Shown here in pieces: positions 8,330 to 19,268 of a DNA stretch of 64,000 bases. The DNA lies in contig JFHB01000118.1 of the NCBI GenBank assembly GCA_000729835.1, forward strand, positions 1 to 64,000, read 5' to 3'. The notes below the pieces were generated by a model. The model saw only the letters and a list, made by a program, of their open reading frames with translations. It searched no databases and had not been told where the DNA came from. Positions within the stretch are counted from its first letter, which is position 1; the number at the start of each line of letters is the position of its first letter. The translations under genes and the position numbers were made by a program. Origin of the DNA: Atkinsonella hypoxylon (taxonomy: Eukaryota > Ascomycota > Sordariomycetes > Hypocreales > Clavicipitaceae).

Positions 8330-9600
8330 GTAAGAATAATATTGTTTAAATATAGCAATAAGGGCCTAGCTAGCTAGCTTAAGCACTCTTTTAACCTCTA
8401 TAGAGAGGTAGAGAAAAGTACAGTAGAAATTAGCTAGAAAGCAGTAGAAATTATAGTGCTTTATAAGTTAGTTAAGAGCTAATCCCTATAAATAAAGGAA
8501 CTATAACGCTTTATAATAGACTATATATAGATAAAGAAGCAGCTTTAAGCTGCAGTAGGCTAGCAGCTAAGAGAACCTAAATAGAAGCCTCTACCTATAG
8601 TAAACCCTTATAATAGAAATAAATAGAGCTTTTAGGCCTAGTAAATAGCAATTACCTAAAAGCTCTAGGCTAATAGCGCCTTTATAGGCATAATATAGAA
8701 CTAGTAGTACTATTTATACTAAAGCTTATTGCTTAAGGTTTAGTAAAGAGTAGCTACTTATTATAAGGTAGATAAAGCAAGAGAATATAATATATAGAGA
8801 TTCCTTAATTACTTAAAATTAGTCTTTATAGATTCTTACTAGTAGAACTAAGCTTTAATTAAGCTTAATTAGCTTTAATAAGGTAGTAATAAGTAGTTTG
8901 TAGAATTCTACATTTATTTTAAAGAGAAAATTACACTAGTAAAAGGAGCTAACTAGAACAATAGTGTAAAGTTAGCTAAGTTATAAACAGCGCTTAATAA
9001 AGAAATAAAGAATTATAGTGTAAAGAGAGATATTCTATATTATAACTACCTTTAGGCAGTAGAGCGCTACTGCAGTATTACGCTAGACCTTAAGTTGTAT
9101 TATATTAAGGAATAGCACTAGTAGAAACGCAGCCCTAGCTCTAAAGGGCCCTAGAATAGCAATACTAAGATAACTAGAGTTAATACTATAGAAACCTAAT
9201 AGAAATAGAAAGAGAGCGTAAAGAAATCTAGAGTAAGATAACTAAATAAGGATACTTTATAAGTAAAGTAGATATTTAAGGCTAAACTTAAGAAACACTA
9301 TTAGAAAAGGTAATACCTTTAATGTAAGTTATTTTAACACTATATTTAAGAATATAAATTGCAACTAGTAAAACGTAAGCTAGAATTAACTAGTGTATAG
9401 ATAGCAGCTATAGATAATATATAGAAGAAGAACTCTAATAAGTTAGAAAAAGGCTTACCTTTAGCCTTAAGCTTAATATAGAGGTAAAGGCAATATAGAT
9501 AACGTAATAACTCTTACTTAGTAAGCAGCTAGAAAAAGAATATAGAGAGATAACTAAGAAAATAGATATATTACTATTCTTTATCTCTATACTCTTTAAC
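8330..9600 (+). pseudogene. GYP-323 gag with CCHC zinc knuckle
   Basis: A Gln-rich, mostly helical frame precedes a zinc knuckle with exact CX2CX4HX4C spacing at 9314-9355. The codons are TAC, TGT, CAC and TAT, so the first and last Cys have become Tyr through G-to-A. Gag forms the particle shell and binds the RNA. Many stops are present. I see no clear start codon; the region from 8300 to about 8400 may be untranslated leader. Confidence 0.65.
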
Positions 9601-9749
9601 TAACTGTTATTCTATAATATATAGATAAATAGTAAATATAACTACTTTACTGCAATAAGTAAGAGTTTAGTATAATACCTTAGCCTAAAGTAAGTTCTAT
9701 TGCTGTATAAAAGAATAGTGTAAACAGTAGTAAAGGTTAAACAGTAGTT

Positions 9750-11560
9750 CTATAATAGCTACTAAAGGAGTGCCTTAATTGCTTCTTTAGTTTACTTATA
9801 GGTAGATATTAATAGCTAGGTCTTTCTAGTAGTAGCCTATATAATCTTAGGCTTAACCTAAGATTATATCTTTAGAAGTCTATAGTTAGCCTATAATAGA
9901 GTTGTTCTTAACGCTACTAGCTAAAGCTTATTAGTAGGTAAGGCTAAGGGCCTTATAATTTAAGCAGTAAGCTCTTAGGGCGTTAAGGACCTAATAAGAC
10001 TAATATTAGTAGTAGTTTATAGTGCCTTAATAAAATAAAGTAAGAGCTAGGAGGTTACTATATATTTTATTGCTATAAGCCTTTAGGAAATTACCTCTAT
10101 ATTATTATTATAAATCTTCTTAAAAGGTTTTAGTTTATTAATACTACTACTTAAATTAAAGGATTTTTATAATCTTTTTAAAGAAAAGAAGGCCTAAGGC
10201 CTTCTACTATATAGAGAAGGGCTAAATTACTATATTAGGCTAAAACAATAGCTAAATAGCTCCTTACTGTTACTACTATAGGCTCTACTGTACAATATAC
10301 TGTAGAACTATCTATTAGAAATTAGAAGGTAGGTAATAGACCTAATAAATAAAGAGTAAATCTAAGCTAGCTTCTTCTTAGCAGTAATGCCTATTCTTTT
10401 AGCTAAAAAGCTAAGTAGAGGTTAGTAATTCTATATTAATTATTAAGCCCTTAATAAGATTATAGAATAGAACTATTACTCTTTTCTCTTAATAAAAGAG
10501 ACACTTAGATTATTATTAGAGGTATATTAGTTTATTAAGCTAAATATATAGTTAGCCTTCTATAGAATCTAAATAGTAAACAGTAAGGAGCACTTTATAG
10601 CGTTTTACACCTAGTTTAGCCTCTTTAAATAGCTAGTTTACCTCTTTAGGTTAGTAAAGGCTCTAGCTATATTTTAACAATATATTAATAGTGCACTAGA
10701 AGAGGCCCTTAGGGATTATATAACTGCTTATTTAGATAATATTCTTATTTATATAAAGAGTTCTAGAAAAAACTATATATATAAGGTATAAGGGATCTTA
10801 GAAAAGTTATAGCTAGTAGAGCTACACTTAGATCTTAAGAAATACTACTTTACTATAACTAAAGTTAAATACCTTAGCTTTATAGTAGTAGTAAAGAGAG
10901 AGATATACTTAAATCTAAAGAAAATTGTAGCTATTTAGAAGTAGTAAGCTTCTACTAAATTATAAGGGGTATAAAGCTTCTTTAGATTTATAAACTTCTA
11001 CTGTAACTTTATATTAAATTTCTTAGATATTATAAAGCCTTTAGTTAACTTAATAAAGAAGAGAGTTCTATTCTAGTAAATAGAGAAATATAAGAGGTTA
11101 TTTATAAGGCTTAAGGAAGCCTTTACCTTATACCTAGTCTTAGCTTAGTAGAACCCTAAGAAGAATATAGTAGTAAAGGCTAATTACTTAGAAGAGGCCC
11201 TTAGTAGCTATTTATCCTAATATAATAAAGCTAGTATACTCTAGCCTATAGTATACTATTTAGTAAGGTTATCCTTAGCCTAGTGTAACTATACTATTTA
11301 TAATAAGGAGCTCTTAGTAATAATATTTTGCCTTAAAGCCTAAGTAGTAAAGTTATAAGGAGTAGTATACCCCTTTATAATTCTTACTAACTATAAAAAT
11401 CTAGAATACTTTACGTTCTTATAAAAGATCTTTAAGCGTTAGGCTAGGTAAGTAAAGCTTCTCTCTCTCTTTAACTACTACCTATAATACTGCTTAGAGC
11501 TATAGGTAGAGCAGCTAAATATATTGTTATAATAAGAGTAGAATTAAGAGAGAGTAATGC
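9750..11560 (+). pseudogene. GYP-323 protease, reverse transcriptase and RNase H
   Basis: A V-D-I-N-S-(Q)-V-F segment near 9805 begins the protease-like region. RT follows: K-L-N-I-(Q)-L-A-F-Y-R-I near 10530, the conserved block F-I-A-F-Y-T-(Q)-F-S-L-F near 10597-10630, and the catalytic box Y-L-D-N at 10729-10740 where the second Asp is now Asn. RNase H includes I-L-T-N-Y-K-N-L-E-Y-F near 11380-11412, matching the family motif LTDHKNLEYF with D to N and H to Y changes. These residue losses alone would inactivate the enzyme. Confidence 0.85.
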
Positions 11561-11799
11561 TATAGATAGGCTAGATCCTCTAGCCTCTCTCTATTAGCTG
11601 TTTTAGCACTCCCTATAGAGATAAGGAGAAGAAAGAGGTTATAGAAGATATTACAGTAGAAACAGTTAGTAAAGTAACGCTAGAAAGTTAACTAGCTAAG
11701 GCTTTATAGGTGCTAGCTAAAATAACACTATTTCTAGATAAACACTTATAAAGCCTATAGAACTAAGGAGTGTAAAAAGACCTAGTATACCTAATAAGG

Positions 11800-13225
11800 T
11801 TAAATATAGTCTAGAAAGGAGAGAGAAGGTTTCTATTAGAGATAAAGATATAAGAATAGATTATAGACTGCACCCTTAATGTATAAGAGGCATTAGTCTA
11901 CTAAAGCTGCCTCTAGGTCCTTAAGTATAAGCTATTAACTACTATACTAATATATAGAATATATAAGTTGCTAATATTAGGCTACTTAGGATAAAATACT
12001 ATATTCTAGGCATTAATATATAACTACTACTAGAATAGGCTGTTCTAAGATATTACTTAGTACATTTAAAACTACTACTATTATAGCAGCTAGAAGAGTA
12101 AAAGGTTGTAGTAAGGCCTATTACAACTTATTCTAGCGCTAAATAGGTATTAGTTATAGATCTCTATAGATTTTATAATAGATTTACTAGCGCTAAGCTA
12201 AGCTATACTCTTTTACTTAATAGTTATTACTAACTAACTTTTAAAGTATATATAGTTAAAAGCAATAACCTCTATAGAGGTAAAGGAATATACTTTATAG
12301 TTTAAGTATTATTAGTAGTAGTTCTATAGGTTCCTAAAATAAATTATCTCTAACTACAGTTTAAACTAGTTAAGTACATTTTAAACTACTCTTTATTGCC
12401 TTATTAGAGTTAAATAATTGCTATCTACTTTTTACTACCTACAAATAAACAGTAGAATAAAGAGAGTTAATTAGAAAGTGTAGGTAATTCTATAGGTTAT
12501 AGTTGCCTTTTTATAGTTTAATTAGCTTAAATACCTCTCTATATACTAGCTAGCTATTAATAATAGGAACTCCTTAGTAATAGATATAAGCTTAAACTAA
12601 GCAATATATAGGTATAATATAGACTTTATCTAGAAGCTTATAGATAAAGAGAAGTCTTAAGTCTTATATAAAAGATAAGCCTTAGTGTTCCTTAAATAAC
12701 TATAAAAGAGTATAAACATTACTTAAGCTACAATTAACTTTACCTAATAAAGACAGTAAAAGCAGTTAAATAGAAGCTATAAGCTAGTAGAATAGTATAA
12801 GGTAGAGAATATAGTTTAGCTAATACTCTATTATATTAAAATAAACTACTTAAGTTAGAAACTTAATTAGGTTATAGTAAAGTATATAGTTATAAATATA
12901 TTAATACCTTTAACTATAAAATTAAATATTCTACTAGAAATTTACCTAGTTTTCTATATTAACCTTATTAAGTAAGTAGTAATAAACCCCTTACCTTTCT
13001 AGCAGTTAGTAGACTTAAGACCTAGTTTTAAGCTAACTATAATAGATACTAACCTATCCCTTAAAGAATATAAAGTAAAGAAGATTCTAGCTACTAAAAA
13101 CGCTTTAAGCTAAAGAAGATACTATTAAGTGCTTATTAAGTAAGTAGAATTTATTTAGCTTATATAGAAACTACTAAAAAACTTTCTTAATATAAAGGCA
13201 CTAGATTAATTTAAGTTATAGTAAA
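11800..13225 (+). pseudogene. GYP-323 integrase with C-terminal chromodomain
   Basis: Zinc domain near 11960-12110: His of the GHLG-like motif is Tyr, and a Cys of the CxxC pair is Tyr. Core: I-S-I-D-F-I-I-D keeps the first Asp (about 12160); the second catalytic region reads I-S-N-Y (Asp to Asn) and the third has Lys for Glu. A chromodomain at 13060-13225 runs from E-Y-K-V-K-K-I-L through Y-(Y)-(Q)-V-L-I-K to a helix, the usual fold for binding methylated histone H3 and steering insertion to heterochromatin. COP-A2 interrupted the second copy of this element at the site equal to about 12845 here. Confidence 0.85.
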
Positions 13226-15739
13226 GAGACGCTTAATTTAATAATAGATTTAATAAAGGTATAGTAAAATTTTATATAGACTTTAATAATAACTTAATTA
13301 TCTTTAACTAAAAATAAAAGAAAATAAACTCTCCTTTATAGAGGCCTATATAATTACTATAAAAAAAAAAAAAAAAATGAAAATAAAAGAAATTCCTTAG
13401 TAAGTAGTAAAGAAGTGTTAGTGCTTATAGTGTAGAAGTATAACTACCTAAAAGGCACTTTACTGCTCTTTAAGTAGTTATAAAATAAAAGCTAAAGGAG
13501 CTATATAGTATCTCTAGAGTAGCATAAAAGCTAAAGCTAGAATAGTAGCGCTAGCAGAAGGTATAGAAGCTAGAGTAAGTAAAAATGTAACTAGTACTCT
13601 AGATTAAAGCTCTACCTTAGTAGGTATAGGTAAGAATATAATGTCTTAAACAGCTTAGCGCTTTAGATATAAAGGTATAGTCCTTAAAGAGAGAAAGATA
13701 GAGAGAGAGAAGGTAGAGGGAGTAGCTAGCTAGATTAAGGTTATATACTCTAGAAATATAGATAGCAGTTAGTGCTATAAGTAGTTTAAGCTTTTAAGCT
13801 CTACCTAAAGGTAGGTATATTTCTAGTGTATTACCTTAAGGTTATTCTATAAGAGTAAGGGAATAATATATAGCAGTAAGGGAGCTTTATATAGTAGTAA
13901 AGAGGCAGTAGTAGTAAAGGTTAGCAGTATATAATAAGGTATAAATATAGATAGAGGCAACAATAAGAGTACAGCAATAGTAGTAGTGTTAGTAAGTATA
14001 AAGAGCAATAAGAAGTTATTATTAATATCTATAGAAATATACTTATACTTATTAGGGTTAAACTTATTGTTCTTTAGAACAATAAAGACTATAGTGCTCT
14101 TATAGATTGCAGAAGAAGAAGGAGTAAGTATAGAAAAGCTACTAGCTTAGGTTATATAATAAGGAGAAAGAGAGAGTATAACCTTCTTTTCTATATAATT
14201 AGCAGTAAGTATATCCTTAAGTATAGTGTTATAGTAGTTATATACGTTTAAGAACTTATAGGTAAGAATAGTTTAGTAGGTAGACTAGCTAGAGTAAGGA
14301 GGAATTAATGTAAACTTAACTGTAAAACCTTAGTTAGTAAATTCCTATATTTTAGTAAAGTAATACTATAGGTAAGAATACTTAGTAAAGAGGCTTAGGT
14401 TCTATATACAGCCTCTATACCTCTATATATATAGTTAGTATCCTCTCCCTTAGCTAGAGCAGCAGTTATATAAGCCCTTTTTATAAAGGTTATTGCAATA
14501 TAGTATATAAATGTCTTTAAGGATATTACTATTAAATAGCTCTAAATTGTTTAAGTCCCCTTATATAAAGAAACTGTAAATATAGCAGTAATAAAGAACT
14601 ATTAGTGCTATAGAAGTAGGAGTAATAAGGGCATTAGCGCTAGTAATACAGCTATTAAAGTTCTAGATATATTCTAGGTTAGCAAGAGAATAAGCTATAT
14701 ATAGATAAAGAGGTAGCGTACTTTAAGCTAATAGAACAATATTTTGCGGTTTTAATTAGCTAGCTACTTATAGTTAAATAAATTCTATTTAGTTGCAATA
14801 GAAAGGGGCTCTTTTACGTTAAAAGAAGCAGCAGTAGCTATATAGCGTAAAAGGGAATTTTAGGAAACAATAATAGAACTATTTAGTTATAATATAGAGG
14901 TAAAATAAGATATAAAGGAGAAAGGAAAAGATAAAGAAAAGAGAAAAGGAATTATTTATTTTTATATTAAAAACAGCTAAGGGCTAGCTGCTAGTTTATT
15001 ATACACTAAAGGGATAAGAATAACAATAACTATTTACGCTCTACTAACTATTAGTTTATTATGCACTAAGAGAATAACACTAATAATAAACGTTTACGCT
15101 CTACACCCTTAATAACACTCTCTATATATAGATAGGTTATATATAACTAACAGCTGTTTACAACAGTAATAGGGACAAAAGAGAGAGAGTGCCTTCTAGT
15201 TAATAAGAGAGATTATTATATAATAATTGCTTTAAACATAAGAAGACCTAGGGATATAGGCAGTTTATACGCTAGTAACACTAGCATTACAGCTAGCGCC
15301 TATATACTAGTTAGATAATTAATAGTTATATATAAAGGCTTATAAGGTAGAGAGAGGTAGAGGGTTAATAGACCTTAGGAGGGTATAATTAAGTAGAGAG
15401 GCATAATTAAACTATTATAGTGCAACTAATAGGTTAGTTAGTAAAGCAATAGACAGCTATTACTAAGGTACTATAAGTAATTAGAGAGAAGGGAGGTAGA
15501 GTAAATATCTATTTATATATTAGCTCTATAATACTATATAAAGTATAAATAGTACGTTAGTGCAGCAATAGAACAGCTAGAGTAAAGCGCTTAAGCGTAG
15601 ATATTATACTTCTTACTTTTTATAGATAAATAATAAAAGAAATATAAAGAGAGAGCAAATAGAGAATTAGCTGCAATTTACAGCACCTACTAAAGACAAT
15701 AAAGGGATTATTATAGAGGCTAGAAGAAGAAAGAGAGTA
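13226..15739 (+). other. GYP-323 3' region, 2.5 kb, product unknown
   Basis: A run of 16 A at about 13361-13376 is followed by AG-rich sequence with several GA repeats. One sense frame stays open apart from TAG/TAA and would be very Gln-rich; the antisense frame at 13440-13640 also has few stops in both copies. I cannot decide between a lost third frame, an antisense frame and a long 3' untranslated region. A purine-rich tract, GAAGAAGAAAGAGAG (15723-15737), precedes the LTR and is the likely polypurine tract. Confidence 0.6.
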
Positions 15740-16062
15740 TATTATAGACTTAAGCCTTAAGCTTAAGTCTTTTAGTAAAAAGAGAACAGCAGAAAAGAGA
15801 TAGAGATCTATATAGGTAAAGGGAGAGAAGTAAGCTACATTTATCTAGAGGTTAGCTAGACTTTACTAGGCCCTAGAGAGAGAACCTTAGCTATAGAGCA
15901 CGTGCTAAAAGGGGCTCCTAAGGGGATAGACCTACCTCTAGATATATAGTACAGGAGTATAGAGAGGCTTCTAGTTCCTTCTCTCTTCCCCCTTTCCTCC
16001 CTATAATTATAGTTCTCATTATAGACGCTAGTTAGCAGCAGCTCCTAGGCCAGTCTATTACA
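15740..16062 (+). repeat. GYP-323 3' LTR (323 bp)
   Basis: Same length as the 5' LTR. It starts TATTATAGACTT (from TGTTATGGACTC) and ends CTATTACA. The start hairpin is kept as a perfect 9-bp inverted repeat (GACTTAAGC/GCTTAAGTC at about 15746-15768). Differences from the 5' LTR are nearly all C/T or G/A. Confidence 0.92.
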
Positions 16063-16067
16063 TTAGC
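16063..16067. repeat. Target site duplication TTAGC, right copy for GYP-323
   Basis: Matches 7972-7976. Confidence 0.92.
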
Positions 16068-17420
16068 AGAGCTTTTTAGGGCTTGCTTCCACGTGTTAGG
16101 AAGTTCATCCTTACTATTAGAAGTAATAGCTGCTTTAGTCCTAGCCTTAAAGCATAGATCCTTAATTAAGGAAAATATGTCTCCATCTAAATCTATAGCA
16201 TCAGCATCAGCTTCAGCTTCTATAGGTTCTATATTAGCCTGAGGGGCTTCTATAGATATAGGGGCTTTAGGGGCCTCTATAGCTTCTATAGGGTTGCTTA
16301 GTAGAAGAGCTTGATTTTCTACAGGTTCTAGTGGATAATTCGGCACATCCAGATAACTAAGATAAGGATACTTAGGAGTATAATTATCTTCTAATTGCTG
16401 CTAGTTATCGATTTCTCCCTCTAAAGAATTATCCACTATAGAACCAATAGGAACCTTAGGGATGCCCTATAAAATAGGACCTATTCCTTCTATAATTTTA
16501 ACGAAGCTAGTCTTTATAACAGCTCGTTTAGAGGGGATGTATATTAGATATACATTAGAACCTAGCGTAGCTAAAAGTCTACTAGGAATAGTTCTTTTAG
16601 CTAGCTTCTGCAACCTAGATCTCTGTTCTAAAGGAATTAGAACTTCGCAATAGAAGCCTATAGCCCTTATTTTAGTAAAATCAGGCTTATAGGTCTTAGA
16701 AGGCTCTAAATTAGCTAGGTATAGCTGTTTAGGACTTAGTGGTTTAGTACTATTCGCAGTAGTATTAACTAAATCCACTATAGCAGGAAGAATGTAAGAC
16801 TATAGATATAGAGGTAATTGTAACCACTGTAGGGTAGCACGCAAACGGTCTAGAAGTACCCTTATAGCTCTCTCTATTAGCCTATTCTGTTCGTAAATAT
16901 AGAGGCAAGAGGTGCTAAAGCAAATACCCTTAGAAGATAGCTAAGCTTGCAATCTAGTATTAATTTCTATACCACTATTAAAATAAAGGTGTTTAGGGTA
17001 GCAGTTATACTGGTTCTTTAACTCCTTAAAGAAGCCTTTAATACAGCTATAGAGAGTAGAACTCTCTTTATTAGCTAGATTAAAAGACTACTTATACCGT
17101 GATTTTCTATTAATTAGAAAAAGAACTAGAGGCCTCTTATTGTGCAGTATAGGCTCTATCTTAACGGTATCTCCCTCTATAATATCTAAACATCTAGGGG
17201 GGTTAGGAATAGCATGCTTGCTAGGTCTTCTAATAGCTTTAGCTTAATTGCAAGCTAGGCAGTTAAAATCCTTTTCCTTAATTTTTGTAAAATTAGGAAT
17301 ACCTTTAGTAATAGAAGCAGTCTTCTTTAGTAAAGGGAGTCCTATATGCCCTAATCTAACGTGCTAAGTAGCAGCTAATTCTAAGAGCTTCTTATAGGAA
17401 GAAGAAGCAGTAGTAGGAGA
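16063..17420 (-). pseudogene. COP-A1 integrase and linker to RT
   Basis: HHCC zinc domain at about 17250-17390: (Q)-H-V-R-L-G-H-I and C-L-A-C. Core: E-G-D-T-V keeps the first Asp; the second region reads Y-F-N-S-G-I-E-I-N, with Asn for Asp; the third keeps Glu in E-(Q)-N-R-L-I-E-R-A. The linker downstream (16063-16460) is rich in Pro, Glu and Ala with repeated P-I-E-A units. Two parts are still free of stops: 16467-16778 and 16032-16346 (103 and 104 codons). Integrase would insert the DNA copy into the genome. The frame continues at 7976 after removal of GYP-323. Confidence 0.85.
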
Positions 17421-19025
17421 ATTACTACTAGAATTATCATTAGAGCTAGCTTCCTGTTGCTCTCTATCTTGCTAGATCTCTTAAGAACTATAGGCCTTGT
17501 TTAAGGGATTTAGACGGCCACTTCCTCCAATATCCAGCAACTTAGGATTTAGACCTTCTAAATCCCCGTTATTAGAAGGAATCTAACTAGGAGCCCGTTT
17601 AGGAACTAGGGCTAATGGCTCTATAGCATCGTTATTAGTATTATCTACTTCTTCTTTAAAGTTAGATAATTCCTCAATTCAGCTATATTCCTCTAGATTA
17701 AAACTAAGCTGTTAAGGGATTTGAACCTCTATAGGATAACTAGCATTATAACTGCTATTATAACTATTGCTAGCTAGAAATCCCATATAAAAGAGATTAG
17801 CGTGGTTTTTACACACTCTAGAGGTCTCTTGCCCCTTAAGCTGTAGAAAGAAACCATGCTTTTTGGGATTTAAAAGCCTACAGCAGCTTCTATTAGCTAG
17901 AAATAGCTAATTTCTAAGGAGAGTGCCCCCTGTTAAATAGTGCTTTAGACCACTAATTAGGTTAGTATCTAAACCTAGGCAATACAGAGCATCCTTTAGA
18001 GCTAAAGGCCTATATTTAGCTAGATTTATACTAACTAGTACCTGGAATACAGCAGTTCCCTGTCCTTTAGGATAAATAGGACCTCCTCCAGTAGCAATAG
18101 GCGCGGTTTTACCCTTTTTTATAGGCTTAAAAGTCCTAAAAAATGCCTTATTGTTAACTATATAACAGGTAGAACCTATATCGTATAGTAAGGAGTTTTT
18201 AATTATTCTATTAGAATAATTAAAAGAAGGGGTATTATTACTAGTAGTACTAGTATCACTAGTTGTAGATTCTGTATCTAAATCGTAAGAATTATTACTA
18301 CTAGAACTGCTAGATTCACTATTAGAATCTATAGTATCCTAGTTGCTAGTAGATAGGTTATAACAACCTATAGCAAAAGCAGCTTCTCTATCCTTATTTC
18401 CAGAATTTTTATTACTTCTTCTTCGGCCCTTCTACTTCTTCTTATTCTTAGAGGCTTTATCTATATCTTTTTCTTTAGAGGCATTAGAATCGTTAGAATT
18501 AGAATCGGAATTCTTCTTCTAATTAGGAGGATTCTTTCCTTAATTAGCCTTATTATTAGAACTATTAGAATTAGAAGCTTTATAACTAAGAGCCTTAGAT
18601 ATAGAGGAGCTTTTATCTCTTTGTTCTTCTAATAAATTAGCTATAAGGAACTGTAAATTCAGCATTTTTACAGATAGACCTTATGCTCTAGCAGCTCTAA
18701 TAGAATATTGCTGCCTTTTAGCCCAGCTAGGGAAGGTCTTCTTTAAAGCATCAATATAATAATTTACCTAGTCGATAGGATTAATAGCTACACCACAGAG
18801 CTGTAATCTAGCTAGTAAATTATTAAATTCAGCATTAAAAGCCTCTAAAGATCCCTTATAGTTCGAAAACGATAAGTTGTAATAACTAGCATATAGCGTA
18901 CTACGTTGTATTTCAGCACTCTGCGAATATTGCCTAACTAGAACGTTATAGGCATCTATAGGGGACTTATGCCAGCTTATAGCAGCTTAAGGTCCAGATT
19001 GGCAACTATCTCTTATAATCATAAG
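17421..19025 (-). pseudogene. COP-A1 gag C-terminus and protease, 5'-truncated
   Basis: From 19025 downward: a Gag segment including Y-K-G-S-L-E-A-F-N-A-E-F-N-N-L near 18840, then a Ser/Asn/Lys-rich tail without a visible zinc knuckle, then the protease active site L-Y-D-I-G-S-T-C at about 18165-18190, where catalytic Asp is kept but the following Thr is Ile. A Ser-rich linker leads to integrase. The first part of Gag is missing because X begins at 19026. The stops are few and all TAG or TAA. Confidence 0.8.
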
Positions 19026-19268
19026 TGTTACGGTGGGATCCGACACGGGTTTGTCGGAAGTAACGATAGGTTGTTGGATTCGACAGGTTATGCAAAGATT
19101 CGTAAGAGAAGTTGTAAGAGTTGCTGTAGGGAGTATCTAGTAATAGTGTTCTAGTAAATAATAGTTAATTGTTTAATCTAACTACTTAAGTGTTGCTTCT
19201 AACTACTTATATATAATTGCAGTTACATGCACTAGTGACCTATAGGTCTATATAATTATTCTATAATA
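19026..19268 (-). repeat. X 3' LTR (243 bp)
   Basis: Left end reads TGTTACGGTGGGATCCGACA on the plus strand and is GC-rich and little mutated, whereas the right part is RIP-changed (ends CTATAATA). It holds a 7-bp hairpin TCCGACA/TGTCGGA near the left end, the 3' end of the LTR in element orientation. Confidence 0.9.

Larger units (their letters stand above)
7977..16062 (+). mobile_element. GYP-323 copy 1: complete chromodomain gypsy element
   Basis: 8086 bp with 323-bp LTRs and perfect TTAGC target duplications. Order: LTR, gag with CCHC knuckle, protease, RT, RNase H, integrase, chromodomain, 2.4 kb of uncertain content, polypurine tract, LTR. The chromodomain places it with the chromoviruses of Ty3/gypsy. 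It is complete but not coding-competent because of many RIP stops. A second, partial copy lies at 59323-62565 on the minus strand. Confidence 0.92.
5412..19025 (-). mobile_element. COP-A1 copia retrotransposon, 5'-truncated, contains GYP-323
   Basis: Copia element on the minus strand. From high to low coordinates it has gag (truncated at 19025 by X), protease, integrase, linker, RT, RNase H, polypurine tract and a 695-bp 3' LTR. GYP-323 interrupts it at 7977-16062, between the linker and RT. It interrupts Y at the sequence GATACT. Its 5' LTR and gag start are missing, probably lost in the deletion that also created X's odd flanks. It has far fewer stops than other elements here, so it is relatively young or little mutated. 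Confidence 0.85.

Noticed and set aside
16462..16653. Small plus-strand open frame of 63 codons
   Set aside because: It is the complement of the COP-A1 integrase tail, which is the real frame.
18969..19154. Small plus-strand open frame of 61 codons
   Set aside because: It crosses the border between COP-A1 and the X LTR and has no support as a gene.
19026..19268. A MITE or short inverted-repeat DNA transposon of 243 bp
   Set aside because: Four copies of equal length sit as pairs at the ends of full gypsy elements, which identifies them as LTRs.
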